Part shown: in pieces, positions 52,501 to 60,634 of the stretch
Layout: each line of letters starts with the position of its first letter
How positions within the stretch are numbered: position 1 is the stretch's first letter
Assembly: GCF_014643695.1 (NCBI RefSeq)
Contig: NZ_BMJY01000005.1
Location: 124,001 to 188,000 of the forward strand
Origin: Microbacterium album
Lineage (GTDB): Bacteria; Actinomycetota; Actinomycetes; Actinomycetales; Microbacteriaceae
Direction: 5' to 3'
Length of the DNA: 64,000 bases
Notes under the pieces: generated by a model
What the model was told of the DNA's origin: nothing
Database searches by the model: none
Seen by the model: only the letters and a program-made list of their open reading frames with translations
Made by a program: the position numbers and the translations under genes

Positions 52501-54089
52501 GCGTCGGCCTCCTCGCCCGCGCGATGGACGTCCGTGCCGTAGCGCATCGGGTTCCAGCGCTCCGCGAACGGCCCGCGGGGCTGCGGCGTCGCGCGGCCCC
52601 GCATGACGTACTCCTCGAGGGCGCTGAGCAGCGCGTTCGCGGTGGGGGCGGAGTCGGCGAGCGGGAGATCCTTGAACGGGCTGGTCTCGCTCGTGGTGTG
52701 CGGCAGCCACTTGATCCACTCGAGCTCGCTCGTCCAGTCGGCGTCGGAGAACGCGACGGTGACGACCTCGTTGGGCGCGTGCAGGCCGAACAGCTGCACC
52801 GCGAGCCCGCGCATCGCGTCGGCCGCGACGGCCCGCGTGCCCGCGACGCCCACGGATCCGACCGCCCGCAGCGACTCGAGCACGGGCACGTTGTCGACGT
52901 AGCGGTACCGCTCCCGCAGCCGGTCGACGCGCTCGAGATACTCCGGCAGGCCGTCCTGCACTTCCGACTCGCGGATCGAGTTGCGGGACTCGGCGCGACA
53001 GGTCCCGAGCCGCAGCGCGAGGAAGTTCCAGTGCTCGGGCCTGCGGGTCCAGAGCATGGGTCCGAGCCGCATGGCGTGCTCGAACACCTCCGCGACGGGC
53101 GGCACCTCCTCGTTGCGCGCGCGCTCCTCCTCGGGCTTGGAGCGGAAGAAGGTCTCCTCGAGCTGCTCGAACTGCCGCTCGAACAGCTGGATCTCGTGCG
53201 TGCGCTTGTTGCCGGCCTGCCGCCGCTGGTTGATGAAGTTGCCGAGCAGCATGAGCGGCGTCATCAGCACCAGCAGCAGCGCACGGGGGCGCTCCGTGAT
53301 GAGGAAGATCGCCGCACCCATGGCGATGGGCGCCATGAGCACCGTCCACGGGAACAGCTTGTCCAGCATCTCCGTGGGGATGCGGGGCGCGGGATGATCC
53401 ACGCCCGGGTAGCGGACCTCCACGCGCGGGCTGCGGTTGAAGCGCAGCCCGCCGCCCCGCTCGAGGACCGGGTCCTCGGAGGATCCGTCGAAGTCGCTCG
53501 CGAGGTACATCACGAGGGTCGTCGCGCCGATCACGAAGGCCGTGCCCGGCGCGACGCGCAGGCGCTGCACGGGCGTGCCGTCGACGAGCACGCCGTTCGC
53601 CGAGTTGAGGTCGACCAGCTCGACCGAGGCGCCGATCTCCATGCGGGCGTGGCGCTTGGAGACCATGGGGTCGGGCAGCACGATGTCGTTGCCCGCGTCG
53701 CGGCCGATCGTGAGGTGGCCGCTCGTGAGCGGGAACTCCTGGCCGCGCAGCGGGCCCTCCGTCGCCCGGAGCACGCCCACGACATCCCGCGCGCGCGTGC
53801 CGCCCGCGAGCATCGCGGTGGGCCCGAGGTTGACCACGGCCGCCGCGAAGCCGGAACCGATCGGCGCCTCGCCGATCGGGGCGTCGGGCTCGAGCGGCTC
53901 CAGCCGCTCCGCGGTCGGTGGCGCGACCGCCAGCGTCAGCACGTCCGACTCCCCGGCCACGATCGTGCGCGCGGGGTCGGCCTCGGCGATGTGACGAGCC
54001 ACGGCCGCGGCCGTGGCGGTCGAGTCGGCCGTCACGACGACGTCGACGGGCTCCACGCCCTCGCGATGCAGTGTCAGCTTCAGCTTCAC
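49518..54089 (-). CDS. EssC/EccC-type FtsK/SpoIIIE ATPase with FHA domain
   Basis: The 1523-residue type VII secretion motor has an N-terminal FHA-like region, a clear FHA domain (about 107-195: GR 129-130, SKRH 144-147, NSANG 162-166), two membrane helices (about 245-287), then three ATPase modules. Walker A lysines are at about 720 (GTTGAGKS), 1047 (GTSGSGKS) and 1325 (GPPQSGKT). Module 1 has a full Walker B (LVLVIDEFAAL); modules 2 and 3 read LLLIDNY and IVVEDMAH. The single chain with FHA is the EssC (Firmicutes) plan, not the split actinobacterial EccCa/Cb. It recognises WXG100 dimers and powers export. Confidence 0.93.
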   Translation of the reverse strand: MKLKLTLHREGVEPVDVVVTADSTATAAAVARHIAEADPARTIVAGESDVLTLAVAPPTAERLEPLEPDAPIGEAPIGSGFAAAVVNLGPTAMLAGGTRARDVVGVLRATEGPLRGQEFPLTSGHLTIGRDAGNDIVLPDPMVSKRHARMEIGASVELVDLNSANGVLVDGTPVQRLRVAPGTAFVIGATTLVMYLASDFDGSSEDPVLERGGGLRFNRSPRVEVRYPGVDHPAPRIPTEMLDKLFPWTVLMAPIAMGAAIFLITERPRALLLVLMTPLMLLGNFINQRRQAGNKRTHEIQLFERQFEQLEETFFRSKPEEERARNEEVPPVAEVFEHAMRLGPMLWTRRPEHWNFLALRLGTCRAESRNSIRESEVQDGLPEYLERVDRLRERYRYVDNVPVLESLRAVGSVGVAGTRAVAADAMRGLAVQLFGLHAPNEVVTVAFSDADWTSELEWIKWLPHTTSETSPFKDLPLADSAPTANALLSALEEYVMRGRATPQPRGPFAERWNPMRYGTDVHRAGEEADAKVRVSVIVFVTNDAPVDRARLIQVLERGADVGIHAVFVSPTVESLPAVCRSYLDVGAGLESATAGLVRNGDLYENVRVEGVSSAYMDMFAKRLAPVVDASTVVHDDSDIPGSVSFLSLVGHEVAEDPHAVVERWRQNNTIIDRTPGPRPRLKKAGNLRAIIGQGASDAMTLDLRSQGPHALVGGTTGAGKSEFLQAWVLGIASAHSPDRVTFLFVDYKGGSAFADCVDLPHCVGLVTDLSPHLVSRALTSLRAELHYREHLFNRKKAKDLLELEKRQDPECPPALVLVIDEFAALAGEVPEFVDGVVDIAQRGRSLGIHLIMATQRPAGVIKDNLRANTNLRVALRMADESDSRDVVDDPVAATFPPSLPGRAIAKTGPGRLVPFQSAYTGGWTRQDAEVSTEVRVAELRFGSTPEWEPDRPAESESHDEDLGPNDQKRVVTTLIRAADVAGLPVPRRPWLDELASTVDLRDLPSEGDSRIVLGLADIPERQRQDPIHFAPDRDGSLLVMGTSGSGKSTLLKTIATAAGLRPDLGNVEVYGIDFASGALGVLDRLPHVGSIVDGDDAERIQRLMRTLARELDRRSAAFASVSAASLSEYRELADPSMPRILLLIDNYPEFKKEWEIAAGRAPSYQAFMRILGEGRPLGVHAVITADRSGAVPTAVAANISRRVTLRLSEPNQYILLGVPRDILDEQSVPGRAIVDKHEVQIAALGGTSNVAEQTKALEELAQRLRADGVRDVPEIGALPTRVDSREMPASADGLPVFGVADDTLAPRGFDPVGSFVITGPPQSGKTNALKALVVAMERFDPDVKLFHFGSRRSELKDFRPWVRSAVRPEEEKELAAELTDIVADDSVPGRIMIVVEDMAHLADGAADRAMRALLQAIHDSDHLLVGEADITRAGGGSGVLGEWKTGRQGIALKPDAYDGETLFKVPFGRVKRTDFPDGRGIFVQAGRAVTMQMPFVSDEPAGGLRRSRRAATAQVDGVTLPQV

Positions 54090-54140
54090 GGCTCACCCCC
54101 GGTCCTCGATCGGGCGGGGCGGATCGCGCCCCTCCCGGTG

Positions 54141-55556
54141 TCACACACGCGCGACCACCATGCTCCGCTCACCGATGCGGAGGACGTCCCCCGGCTCGGC
54201 GAGGGCCGGCACACCCGGCTCCAGCGCGCGCGCCACGCCGTCGTGCACGAGCGTGGTGCCGTTCGTCGAGTGCTGGTCGATCGCGAGCACGCCCGTGGCG
54301 TCCGCGCGCACCAGCAGATGCGTCTTGGACAGCGAGCGCGTCTCGTCATCGACCCGCACGGGATGCGCGCCGCCGGCGCCCGCGGCCGGGTTGCGGCCGA
54401 TGGCCAGCTCCCCCGTTACGGGGATGCTCTCGCCCGAGTCCAGCTGCAGCACGAAGCGCAGCGGCGTGGGTCCCGTCTGGGGGCGGGCCGAGGCGCCCGC
54501 GGGCGCCGCGGCGTTCGCGGGCGGGGTCGGCGGCGCCGAGCCCGACACGGGTGCGGCTGCCGGGACGACCGGTGCGGCGCGCTCCGGCGCGCGCTGCGGA
54601 GCCGGCGCGGGCCCCGGTGCCGGCAGCGGCGCGGGCGGGTGCGCGGCCCCCGCATCCGCAGGCAGGGGCGCCCCGACCGGAACGGGCGCGGACGGGGTGG
54701 GCTGGGCGAGCGGGGCCGGCTCGCTGCTCGGCGCGGGAGGTGCCGCGGGCGGCGCCGCGGGTGCGGCCTCTCCGCGGCCGGCCGCGCCGGAGTCGGCTGC
54801 GGAGGCGAGGCCCTGCGGGCGAGGAGCGCCGAGCACGCCGGCGCTCGCGCGTGCACCGGGGCGGTACGACGGACGGGACGCCACGTCGGCCGGCGTGGCG
54901 AGCGACGGCATCTCCTTGGGCCCGTCGACCGCCTCGACCGCGAGCGCCCGCCGCGCGAGCCGCATCCGCTTGGCGTCATACGGCTGCAGGCCCTTGCGCA
55001 CGTCCACGAGCCAGGCCCCGGTCGCGTGATCGTGCCATCCGCGCCCCCGGCCCTGGCCGTCGAACAGCGGCGACAGCAGGAACACGATCAGCGCGACCGG
55101 CAGCACGGCCGTCGCGCACAGGATGATGGCGCGCAGCGTCATGCGCCAGAACCCCGGGCGCTCGAGCGTCTTGACGTTGACGGTGCGGATGCCCGCGAGC
55201 GCCTTGCCGAGCGTGAGGCCGCGGCGCCCGTGCAGCACGAGCTGGGTGATGCAGAACGCGAGCGTGAGTGCGAGCGAGATGCCCGCCATGACCATCGCGA
55301 GCACGAACTGCGGGTGGTTCACGAAGCCGAAGAGGCTGATCCGGCCGGAGAACAGCATGAGCAGCAGCGGCAGCGTGCCGATCGCGTACGGCAGCTGCAG
55401 GACGAGGTAGGCGCCGAGGTCGATCGCGGCCGCCGCGGCGCGGCGGCCGTACGGCGCGTCGATGAGGCCGAGCGCCCGGGCATAGGCCGGATCCGGCCGG
55501 CCCTCGGCGTCCAGCCCCTCGATGGGCTTCGCGCCGTCGTCGATCTCCCAGATCAC
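54141..55556 (-). CDS. RDD membrane domain - FHA domain fusion protein
   Basis: The 471-residue protein has an RDD domain with about four helices (50-175; GRRAAAAAIDLGAYLVLQLPY, GKALAGIRTVNVKTLERPG), a Pro/Ala-rich linker (about 235-370) and a C-terminal FHA domain (LAIGRNPAAG, LSKTHLLVRA, DQHSTNGTTL). FHA would bind phosphothreonine, linking kinase signalling to secretion at the membrane. The GTG at 55556 has GGAGGGG upstream. The ATPase gene follows after 51 bases. Confidence 0.88.
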   Translation of the reverse strand: MIWEIDDGAKPIEGLDAEGRPDPAYARALGLIDAPYGRRAAAAAIDLGAYLVLQLPYAIGTLPLLLMLFSGRISLFGFVNHPQFVLAMVMAGISLALTLAFCITQLVLHGRRGLTLGKALAGIRTVNVKTLERPGFWRMTLRAIILCATAVLPVALIVFLLSPLFDGQGRGRGWHDHATGAWLVDVRKGLQPYDAKRMRLARRALAVEAVDGPKEMPSLATPADVASRPSYRPGARASAGVLGAPRPQGLASAADSGAAGRGEAAPAAPPAAPPAPSSEPAPLAQPTPSAPVPVGAPLPADAGAAHPPAPLPAPGPAPAPQRAPERAAPVVPAAAPVSGSAPPTPPANAAAPAGASARPQTGPTPLRFVLQLDSGESIPVTGELAIGRNPAAGAGGAHPVRVDDETRSLSKTHLLVRADATGVLAIDQHSTNGTTLVHDGVARALEPGVPALAEPGDVLRIGERSMVVARV

Positions 55557-55711
55557 CGCGTCGGTCCCCTCCCGCCTCGGTCGTCGCACCCCCCGCGTCC
55601 CGGCACACAACGGTACCAATCGCGAGCGGTCCGGACGCGTTCGGCCGCGTCGGCGGCATGGGCAGATCTCACCGCGCCTCTCACCGCGCGCCGGGGCGCG
55701 CCGGGCGGCTG

Positions 55712-56023
55712 TCAGCGCGGGGGGTCGTCGTCCTCGGCGGAGTCGTCCTTCGGCAGCAGCACGGGCCGATCGACGTCCTTGCGCGCATGCGCGGGGTCCA
55801 CGACGAGCAGCAGCATCGACAGCCCCAGCAGCACGACGATGAAGGCCACGCCCGCGGCGATGGCGCCCACGGACCACGCGCGCGCGATGGCCTCGCCCGG
55901 CAGCGCCTGGAAGGCACCCATCGTCACCGCCGTCACGATGCCCGCGAACAGGGCAGCGCCGAAGGCGAAGCCCAACAGCTGCGCCGGCCGCATGAGGTCT
56001 CGACGGGTCGGCTTGTCTGTCAC
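55712..56023 (-). CDS. small two-helix membrane protein, function unknown
   Basis: The 103-residue protein has two helices (about 14-36 and 48-70) and an acidic tail (LPKDDSAEDDD). GTG 56023 is preceded by GGAGGATC and overlaps the upstream stop as GTGA. It is cotranscribed with 56020-56676. No family recognised. Confidence 0.72.
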   Translation of the reverse strand: MTDKPTRRDLMRPAQLLGFAFGAALFAGIVTAVTMGAFQALPGEAIARAWSVGAIAAGVAFIVVLLGLSMLLLVVDPAHARKDVDRPVLLPKDDSAEDDDPPR

Positions 56024-56676
56024 GAATGATCCTCCTGGAGCGCCTTTCCGGCGCGCACGTCGTCGGCCGCTGCGGCCGACGGAGCGGGTGCCTGCGGCGA
56101 CAGCCCCGCGATGCCGAGGTATACGGCGACGATCGCCGCATACCCGCCGAGCAGGCCCACGGCGATGGTGGTGCCGGTCAGCGTGAAGCTGCGTCCCGCC
56201 TCCTCGATGTAGTACTCGAGCGCGTAGCCCGGGGGCACGATCAGCACGGCGATCCCGAGCAGGACGGCGAGCGCACCCACGGCGATCGCGTCGCGCGCGT
56301 CGGCGCCGCGTTCCCGCCTGCGCTGCGCGATCCCGGCGACCAGCTCGGTGACGCCCGCGGCGAGCGCCCACGCGATCACGACCACGAACAGCAGCGTGCG
56401 CGACGGGGGCACGATGCTGGCGACCGCGCCCGCCACGAGATGGACGACCGCGAGCACGATGAGACCGGCGCGACGCCCGGCGGGTGCGACGAGCCAGGCC
56501 GCCAGCCCGAGGACGAGCGCCGTCGCGGTGGCGAATCCGGCGAACACCGTCAGGCCCACGTCGTGCGAGTGATCCTGCGAGAACGCGATCATGATCGCCG
56601 CCATCGCCGCGAAGAGCGCCCGCAGCAGCTGCACGTGTCGGGCCGTGAGGCGCGAGCTCGCGGTGGCGGGAGGCAT
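56020..56676 (-). CDS. six-helix membrane protein, function unknown
   Basis: The 218-residue protein has six helices in two groups of three (16-34, 40-62, 68-90; 95-112, 124-145, 168-190), like DUF308/HdeD-type small membrane proteins, but no decisive motif. HSHDVGLTVFAGF and PPSRTLLFVVVIAWALAAGV are recognisable stretches in actinobacterial relatives of unknown function. A TAGACT-type -10 lies about 35 bases upstream. Confidence 0.7.
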   Translation of the reverse strand: MPPATASSRLTARHVQLLRALFAAMAAIMIAFSQDHSHDVGLTVFAGFATATALVLGLAAWLVAPAGRRAGLIVLAVVHLVAGAVASIVPPSRTLLFVVVIAWALAAGVTELVAGIAQRRRERGADARDAIAVGALAVLLGIAVLIVPPGYALEYYIEEAGRSFTLTGTTIAVGLLGGYAAIVAVYLGIAGLSPQAPAPSAAAADDVRAGKALQEDHS

Positions 56677-56779
56677 GGCGGATCCAGGATCGATGAGCGG
56701 GACACCCCAAGTCTAGGCGGTGTCCCTGATCGTCGGATGCGCGCGGCGCAGGCGGCGAGGCCGTGGGGAGGGGGCGGCG

Positions 56780-57976
56780 CTACAGCGCCGCCAGCGCCCC
56801 GTCCAGGTCCTGCAGCAGATCGTCGATGTGCTCGATGCCGACGGACAGGCGCACGACGTCGTCCGGGACGGCGAGCTCGGTTCCCCGCACGGACGCGTGC
56901 GTCATGGCGTCCGGGTAGTTCACGAGCGACTCGACGCCGCCGAGCGACTCGGCCAGCGCGAACACGCGCGTCGACTCGGCGAAGCGCCGGGCCGCTGCGG
57001 CGTCGCCGAGCGCGAGCGAGACGATGCCGCCGAAGCCCGACATCTGGGCCGCCGCGACCTCGTGCCCCGGGTGCGACGACAGGCCCGGATAGTAGACCCG
57101 CGCGACCCGGTCGTGCCGCTCGAGGAACTCGGCGACCGCCTGCCCGTTGGCGCTGTGGCGCTCCATGCGCAGCGCGAGCGTCTTGATGCCGCGCGTGGTG
57201 AGCCACGCGTCGAGCGGGCCCGAGACGCCGCCCACCGCGAACTGCTGGAACTGGGCCTTCTCGGCGAGCGCGCGGTCGGCGAACACGAGCGCGCCGCCCA
57301 CGACATCCGAGTGACCGCCGAGGTACTTGGTGGTGGAGTGCACGACCACGTCGGCGCCGAGCCCGATCGGGCGCTGCAGCGCGGGCGACGCGAACGTGTT
57401 GTCGACCACGACCAGGGAGCCGGCGGCGTGCGCCTTGTCGGCGAGGGCGCGGATGTCCGCGATGCGCAGCAGCGGATTGCTGGGGGTCTCGACCCACACG
57501 ACCTTCGGCGCGCGCGCGGCGAGCGCCGCGTCGACCGCCTCGGTGTCGCTGAGGTCGACGACCCGCAGCCGCACACCCCACGGCCCCAGCACGCGATCGA
57601 TCAGCCGGTACGTGCCGCCGTAGACGTCGTTGCCCAGCAGCACCTCGTCGCCCGGCTCCAGCACGGCCCGCAGCAGCGCGTCCTCCGCGGCGAGGCCCGA
57701 CGCGAACGACAGCGCGCGGGCTCCCCCCTCGATCGCGGCGAGCTGCGTCTCGAGCGCCGTGCGCGTCGGATTGCCCGCGCGCCCGTACTCGTAGCCGTGC
57801 CGCAGCCCGCCGATGCCGTCCTGCGCGTACGTCGTGGAGAAGTGGACGGGCGGGATGACCGCTCCGGTGACCGGGTCGTGGTCCTGGCCGGCGTGGATCG
57901 CAGCGGTGTCGAAGCGCGTCCCGTCGAGGTGAGCGGTGTCGGGACGATCGGTGTCGGGACGATCGGTGTCGGTCAT
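56780..57976 (-). CDS. metB: cystathionine gamma-synthase
   Basis: The 398-residue PLP enzyme of the Cys/Met metabolism family has FSTTYAQDGIGG, YEYGRAGNPTR, LSFASGLAAEDALL and the lysine loop VVHSTTKYLGGHSDVVGG. It condenses an activated homoserine with cysteine in methionine synthesis, or can act in reverse transsulfuration. It overlaps cbs by four bases. The first 17 residues are a variable repeat-encoded extension (TDTDRPDTDRPDT). Confidence 0.92.
   Translation of the reverse strand: MTDTDRPDTDRPDTAHLDGTRFDTAAIHAGQDHDPVTGAVIPPVHFSTTYAQDGIGGLRHGYEYGRAGNPTRTALETQLAAIEGGARALSFASGLAAEDALLRAVLEPGDEVLLGNDVYGGTYRLIDRVLGPWGVRLRVVDLSDTEAVDAALAARAPKVVWVETPSNPLLRIADIRALADKAHAAGSLVVVDNTFASPALQRPIGLGADVVVHSTTKYLGGHSDVVGGALVFADRALAEKAQFQQFAVGGVSGPLDAWLTTRGIKTLALRMERHSANGQAVAEFLERHDRVARVYYPGLSSHPGHEVAAAQMSGFGGIVSLALGDAAAARRFAESTRVFALAESLGGVESLVNYPDAMTHASVRGTELAVPDDVVRLSVGIEHIDDLLQDLDGALAAL
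57934..57972. repeat. 15-bp tandem repeat at the metB N-terminus
   Basis: CGGTGTCGGGACGAT occurs at 57934-57948 and 57949-57963 with a partial third copy to 57972, encoding repeated D-R-P-D-T. Length change would be frame-neutral. Confidence 0.85.
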
Positions 57977-58986
57977 CGGAGGCTCCTCAGCAGATCGGCG
58001 GGCACGAGCGGATCGGGGGTGTCGACCGCGAAACCATGCTCGCGCATCCAGCCGTCGTCGAACACCTTCCCGAGGTATCCGCGTCCGTGGTCGGGCAGCA
58101 GCACGACCACGACCGCGTCGGCCGGGAGGTCCCGGGCGGCGCGCAGCGCGGCGACGACCGCCATCCCGCTGGAGCCGCCGACCAGCAGCCCCTCCTCGCG
58201 CGCGAGGCGGCGCGTCATCGCGAACGCCTCGGCGTCGCCCACGCGGTGGATCTCGTCCACGACCGACGGATCGAACGCCCCGGGCCAGAAGTCCTCGCCG
58301 ACGCCCTCGACGAGATAGCCGTGCACGCCGTCGTCGTTCTCGGCCGAGTAGATCGAGCCGACGGGGTCCGCGCCGACGATCCGCACCGTGCCCTCGGACG
58401 CCTCCCTCAGGTAGCGTCCGGTTCCGGTGATGGTGCCGCCCGTGCCGACGCCGGCGACGAAGTGCGTGACCCTCCCCTCAGTGTCCCGCCAGATCTCCGG
58501 CCCCGTGGTCTCGTAGTGGCTGCGCGGGCCGTTCTGGTTCTCGTACTGATTGGGCTTGTACGCCCCCGGGATCTCCGCCACGAGCCGGTCGGACACGCTG
58601 TAGTAGGAGCGCGGATCGTCGGGCTCGACGTTCGTGGGGGTCACGACGACCTCGGCCCCGTAGGCGCGCAGGACGGCGCGCTTGTCCTCGGAGACCTTGT
58701 CCGGAACGACGAACACCATCCGGTAGCCGCGCTGCTGCGCCACGAGAGCGAGCCCCACTCCGGTGTTGCCGCTCGTGGGCTCGACGATGACGCCGCCCGG
58801 TCGCAGCAGGCCGTCGCGTTCGGCGGCGTCGATGATGTTGGCCGCGATGCGGTCCTTGGACGAGCCGCCCGGGTTGAAGTACTCGACCTTCGCGAGCACG
58901 GTGGCGGCGATGCCGTCGGTCACGTGGTTCAGGCGGATGAGCGGCGTCGAGCCGACGAGGTCGGCGACGGTGCGGGCGTAGCGCAA
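57973..58986 (-). CDS. cbs: cystathionine beta-synthase / cysteine synthase family protein
   Basis: The 337-residue fold type II PLP enzyme has NPGGSSKDRIA (Schiff-base Lys at about 44), PTSGNTGVGLA, GVGTGGTITGTGRYL and GSSGMAVVAAL. It lacks the C-terminal CBS pair of AdoMet-regulated enzymes. Joined to metB it forms the transsulfuration pair linking homocysteine and cysteine; O-acetylserine sulfhydrylation is the alternative activity. The start is TTG without a clear ribosome binding site, 84 bases after a Cys-rich leader ORF. Confidence 0.9.
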   Translation of the reverse strand: MRYARTVADLVGSTPLIRLNHVTDGIAATVLAKVEYFNPGGSSKDRIAANIIDAAERDGLLRPGGVIVEPTSGNTGVGLALVAQQRGYRMVFVVPDKVSEDKRAVLRAYGAEVVVTPTNVEPDDPRSYYSVSDRLVAEIPGAYKPNQYENQNGPRSHYETTGPEIWRDTEGRVTHFVAGVGTGGTITGTGRYLREASEGTVRIVGADPVGSIYSAENDDGVHGYLVEGVGEDFWPGAFDPSVVDEIHRVGDAEAFAMTRRLAREEGLLVGGSSGMAVVAALRAARDLPADAVVVVLLPDHGRGYLGKVFDDGWMREHGFAVDTPDPLVPADLLRSLR

Positions 58987-59070
58987 GGGACTGTCCAGAC
59001 TGTGGGGCGCGTGTGGCGCGGCGGCTGTCGGTGGGTTCTGAGGCGTGCTCGAAGAGCGGAGCGCGGCGGC

Positions 59071-59097
59071 TCAGCGACAACAGCGACAGGTCTGCAC
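59071..59097 (-). CDS. probable cysteine attenuator leader peptide (MQTCRCCR)
   Basis: GTG at 59097 opens an eight-codon ORF, Met-Gln-Thr-Cys-Arg-Cys-Cys-Arg, ended by TGA. Three cysteine codons in eight is striking in a proteome poor in cysteine. A -10-like TATGGT (complement of 59104-59109) lies 6 bases upstream, so the mRNA may start at this GTG. It precedes cbs-metB, just as leaderless Cys-rich peptides precede sulfur genes in mycobacteria. CTGTCG in its Cys codons can pair with CGACAG at the complement of 59025-59030. Confidence 0.6.
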   Translation of the reverse strand: MQTCRCCR

Positions 59098-59263
59098 GCC
59101 GCCACCATAGCGCGCCCGTCGCCGCCGCGACAGAGTGTTACGTCACCATCGTCACATTCCGCGATGTGCGCGTCATAGGCCGACATGTCCACCCCCCGCG
59201 GCGTGTATCGGTGTATGACGTCCGGATGCGGCGGCGGGCCGGAGGTCGCATAACGTAGCCATC

Positions 59264-60634
59264 GTGACCTCCTCCCCCGCTCCCTCGTCGCCCGCGCCCG
59301 GGGCGCCGGCGCACCGGATCGCCCCGCCCACGTACGAGTGGGACGGCTTCGGCTTCGACACCCGTCAGGTGCACGTGGGCGACACGGACCAGCACGGGTA
59401 CCAGGCCCGCGTCGCGCCCATCTACCTGACCGCGGGCTACCGGTTCGACTCGTTCCGTCAGAGCTGGGACCGTTTCACCGGCGACGAGCCGGGCCAGCTC
59501 TACTCGCGCAACCTCAACCCGACGCATCTCGTCGCCGAGCAGCGGATCGCCTCTCTGGAGGGCGGCGCCGGCGCGATCGTCGTCGGGTCCGGGCAGGCCG
59601 CCATCACGTCCGCGATCCTGGGCCTGACCGGGGCGGGGGAGCACTTCGTGTCGACCGCGAGCATCTACAGCGGGACGCAGATCCTCTTCAACCGCACGTT
59701 CTCGCGTCTCGGGGTCGCGGTCGACTACGTGTGGGACTGGACGGACGACGCCGAGTGGGACGCGCTGATCCGGCCGGAGACGAAGGCGATCTTCACCGAG
59801 ACGATCCCGAACCCGAAGAACGACATCGTCGACATCGCGGCCGTCGCCCGCGTCGCGCAGCGCCACGGCCTCCCGCTCATCGTCGACAACACGATCGCCT
59901 CGCCGTACCTCACCCGTCCCATCGAGGACGGCGCCCACATCGTCGTGCACTCCTCGACCAAGTTCCTCGCCGGTCACGGCGCCGGCCTGTCGGGAGTGAT
60001 CGTGGACGGCGGCACGTTCGACTGGGCGGCCGCGTCGCGTCCCTACCCCGGCATCACCGACGCGCCCGCGCCGGGCCGGCCGTCGATGCTGGAGGCGTAC
60101 GGCCGGCACGCCCTCGAGGCCTATCTCCGGCTGGGCATCGTCAACGACATGGGTCCGGCGCTCTCGCCGCTCAACTCCTTCCTGCTGCAGCAGGGCATCG
60201 AGACGCTGTCGCTGCGGGTCGAGCGGCACGTCGACAACGCGCATCGGATCGCGCTGTGGCTTCAGGAGCAGCCCGAGGTCGCACGCGTCGACTACGCGGG
60301 GCTGCCCTCGAGCCCGTACTACGAGATCGCGCAGCGCGTCTACGGCGGCCGGTCGGGCTCGGTGTTCGCGTTCAGCCTCGCCGGCGGCCGCGCCGCGGCC
60401 GAGCTGTTCTACGACTCGCTGCGGGTCTTCAGCCGCATGACCAACATCGGCGACGTCCGGTCGATGGCGCTGCACCCGGCGACGACGACGCATGTCAGCT
60501 TCACCCAGGACATCCGCGACCGGCTGGGGATCGACGACGGCCTCATCCGCCTGTCGATCGGCATCGAGACGGCCGACGACCTCATCGCCGACCTGCGCCG
60601 AGCCTTCGACGCGGTGTCGGAGGCCGGCCTGTGA
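59264..60634 (+). CDS. metY: O-acetylhomoserine sulfhydrylase (aminocarboxypropyltransferase)
   Basis: The 456-residue PLP enzyme has FGFDTRQVHVGDTDQHGYQA, YSRNLNPTHLVAEQRIASLEGG, GSGQAAITSAI and the lysine loop VVHSSTKFLAGHGAG, the signature of O-acetylhomoserine sulfhydrylases. It makes homocysteine from sulfide, the direct route to methionine. GTG 59264 has TAACGT 7 bases upstream and is likely leaderless. It is divergent from the leader-cbs-metB unit and coupled to 60631. Confidence 0.92.
   Translation: MTSSPAPSSPAPGAPAHRIAPPTYEWDGFGFDTRQVHVGDTDQHGYQARVAPIYLTAGYRFDSFRQSWDRFTGDEPGQLYSRNLNPTHLVAEQRIASLEGGAGAIVVGSGQAAITSAILGLTGAGEHFVSTASIYSGTQILFNRTFSRLGVAVDYVWDWTDDAEWDALIRPETKAIFTETIPNPKNDIVDIAAVARVAQRHGLPLIVDNTIASPYLTRPIEDGAHIVVHSSTKFLAGHGAGLSGVIVDGGTFDWAAASRPYPGITDAPAPGRPSMLEAYGRHALEAYLRLGIVNDMGPALSPLNSFLLQQGIETLSLRVERHVDNAHRIALWLQEQPEVARVDYAGLPSSPYYEIAQRVYGGRSGSVFAFSLAGGRAAAELFYDSLRVFSRMTNIGDVRSMALHPATTTHVSFTQDIRDRLGIDDGLIRLSIGIETADDLIADLRRAFDAVSEAGL

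Noticed and set aside
49287..56186. A 2299-codon open frame on the + strand
   Set aside because: It is antisense to the EssC-type ATPase and RDD-FHA genes. At this GC content the frame opposite a real gene stays open; it has His/Arg/Val-rich composition and no family motif.
59111..59263. SAM-type riboswitch or second Cys leader upstream of metY
   Set aside because: No SAM-II or SAM-IV core pattern was recognisable, and the short ORF from ATG 59185 has only two scattered Cys codons.
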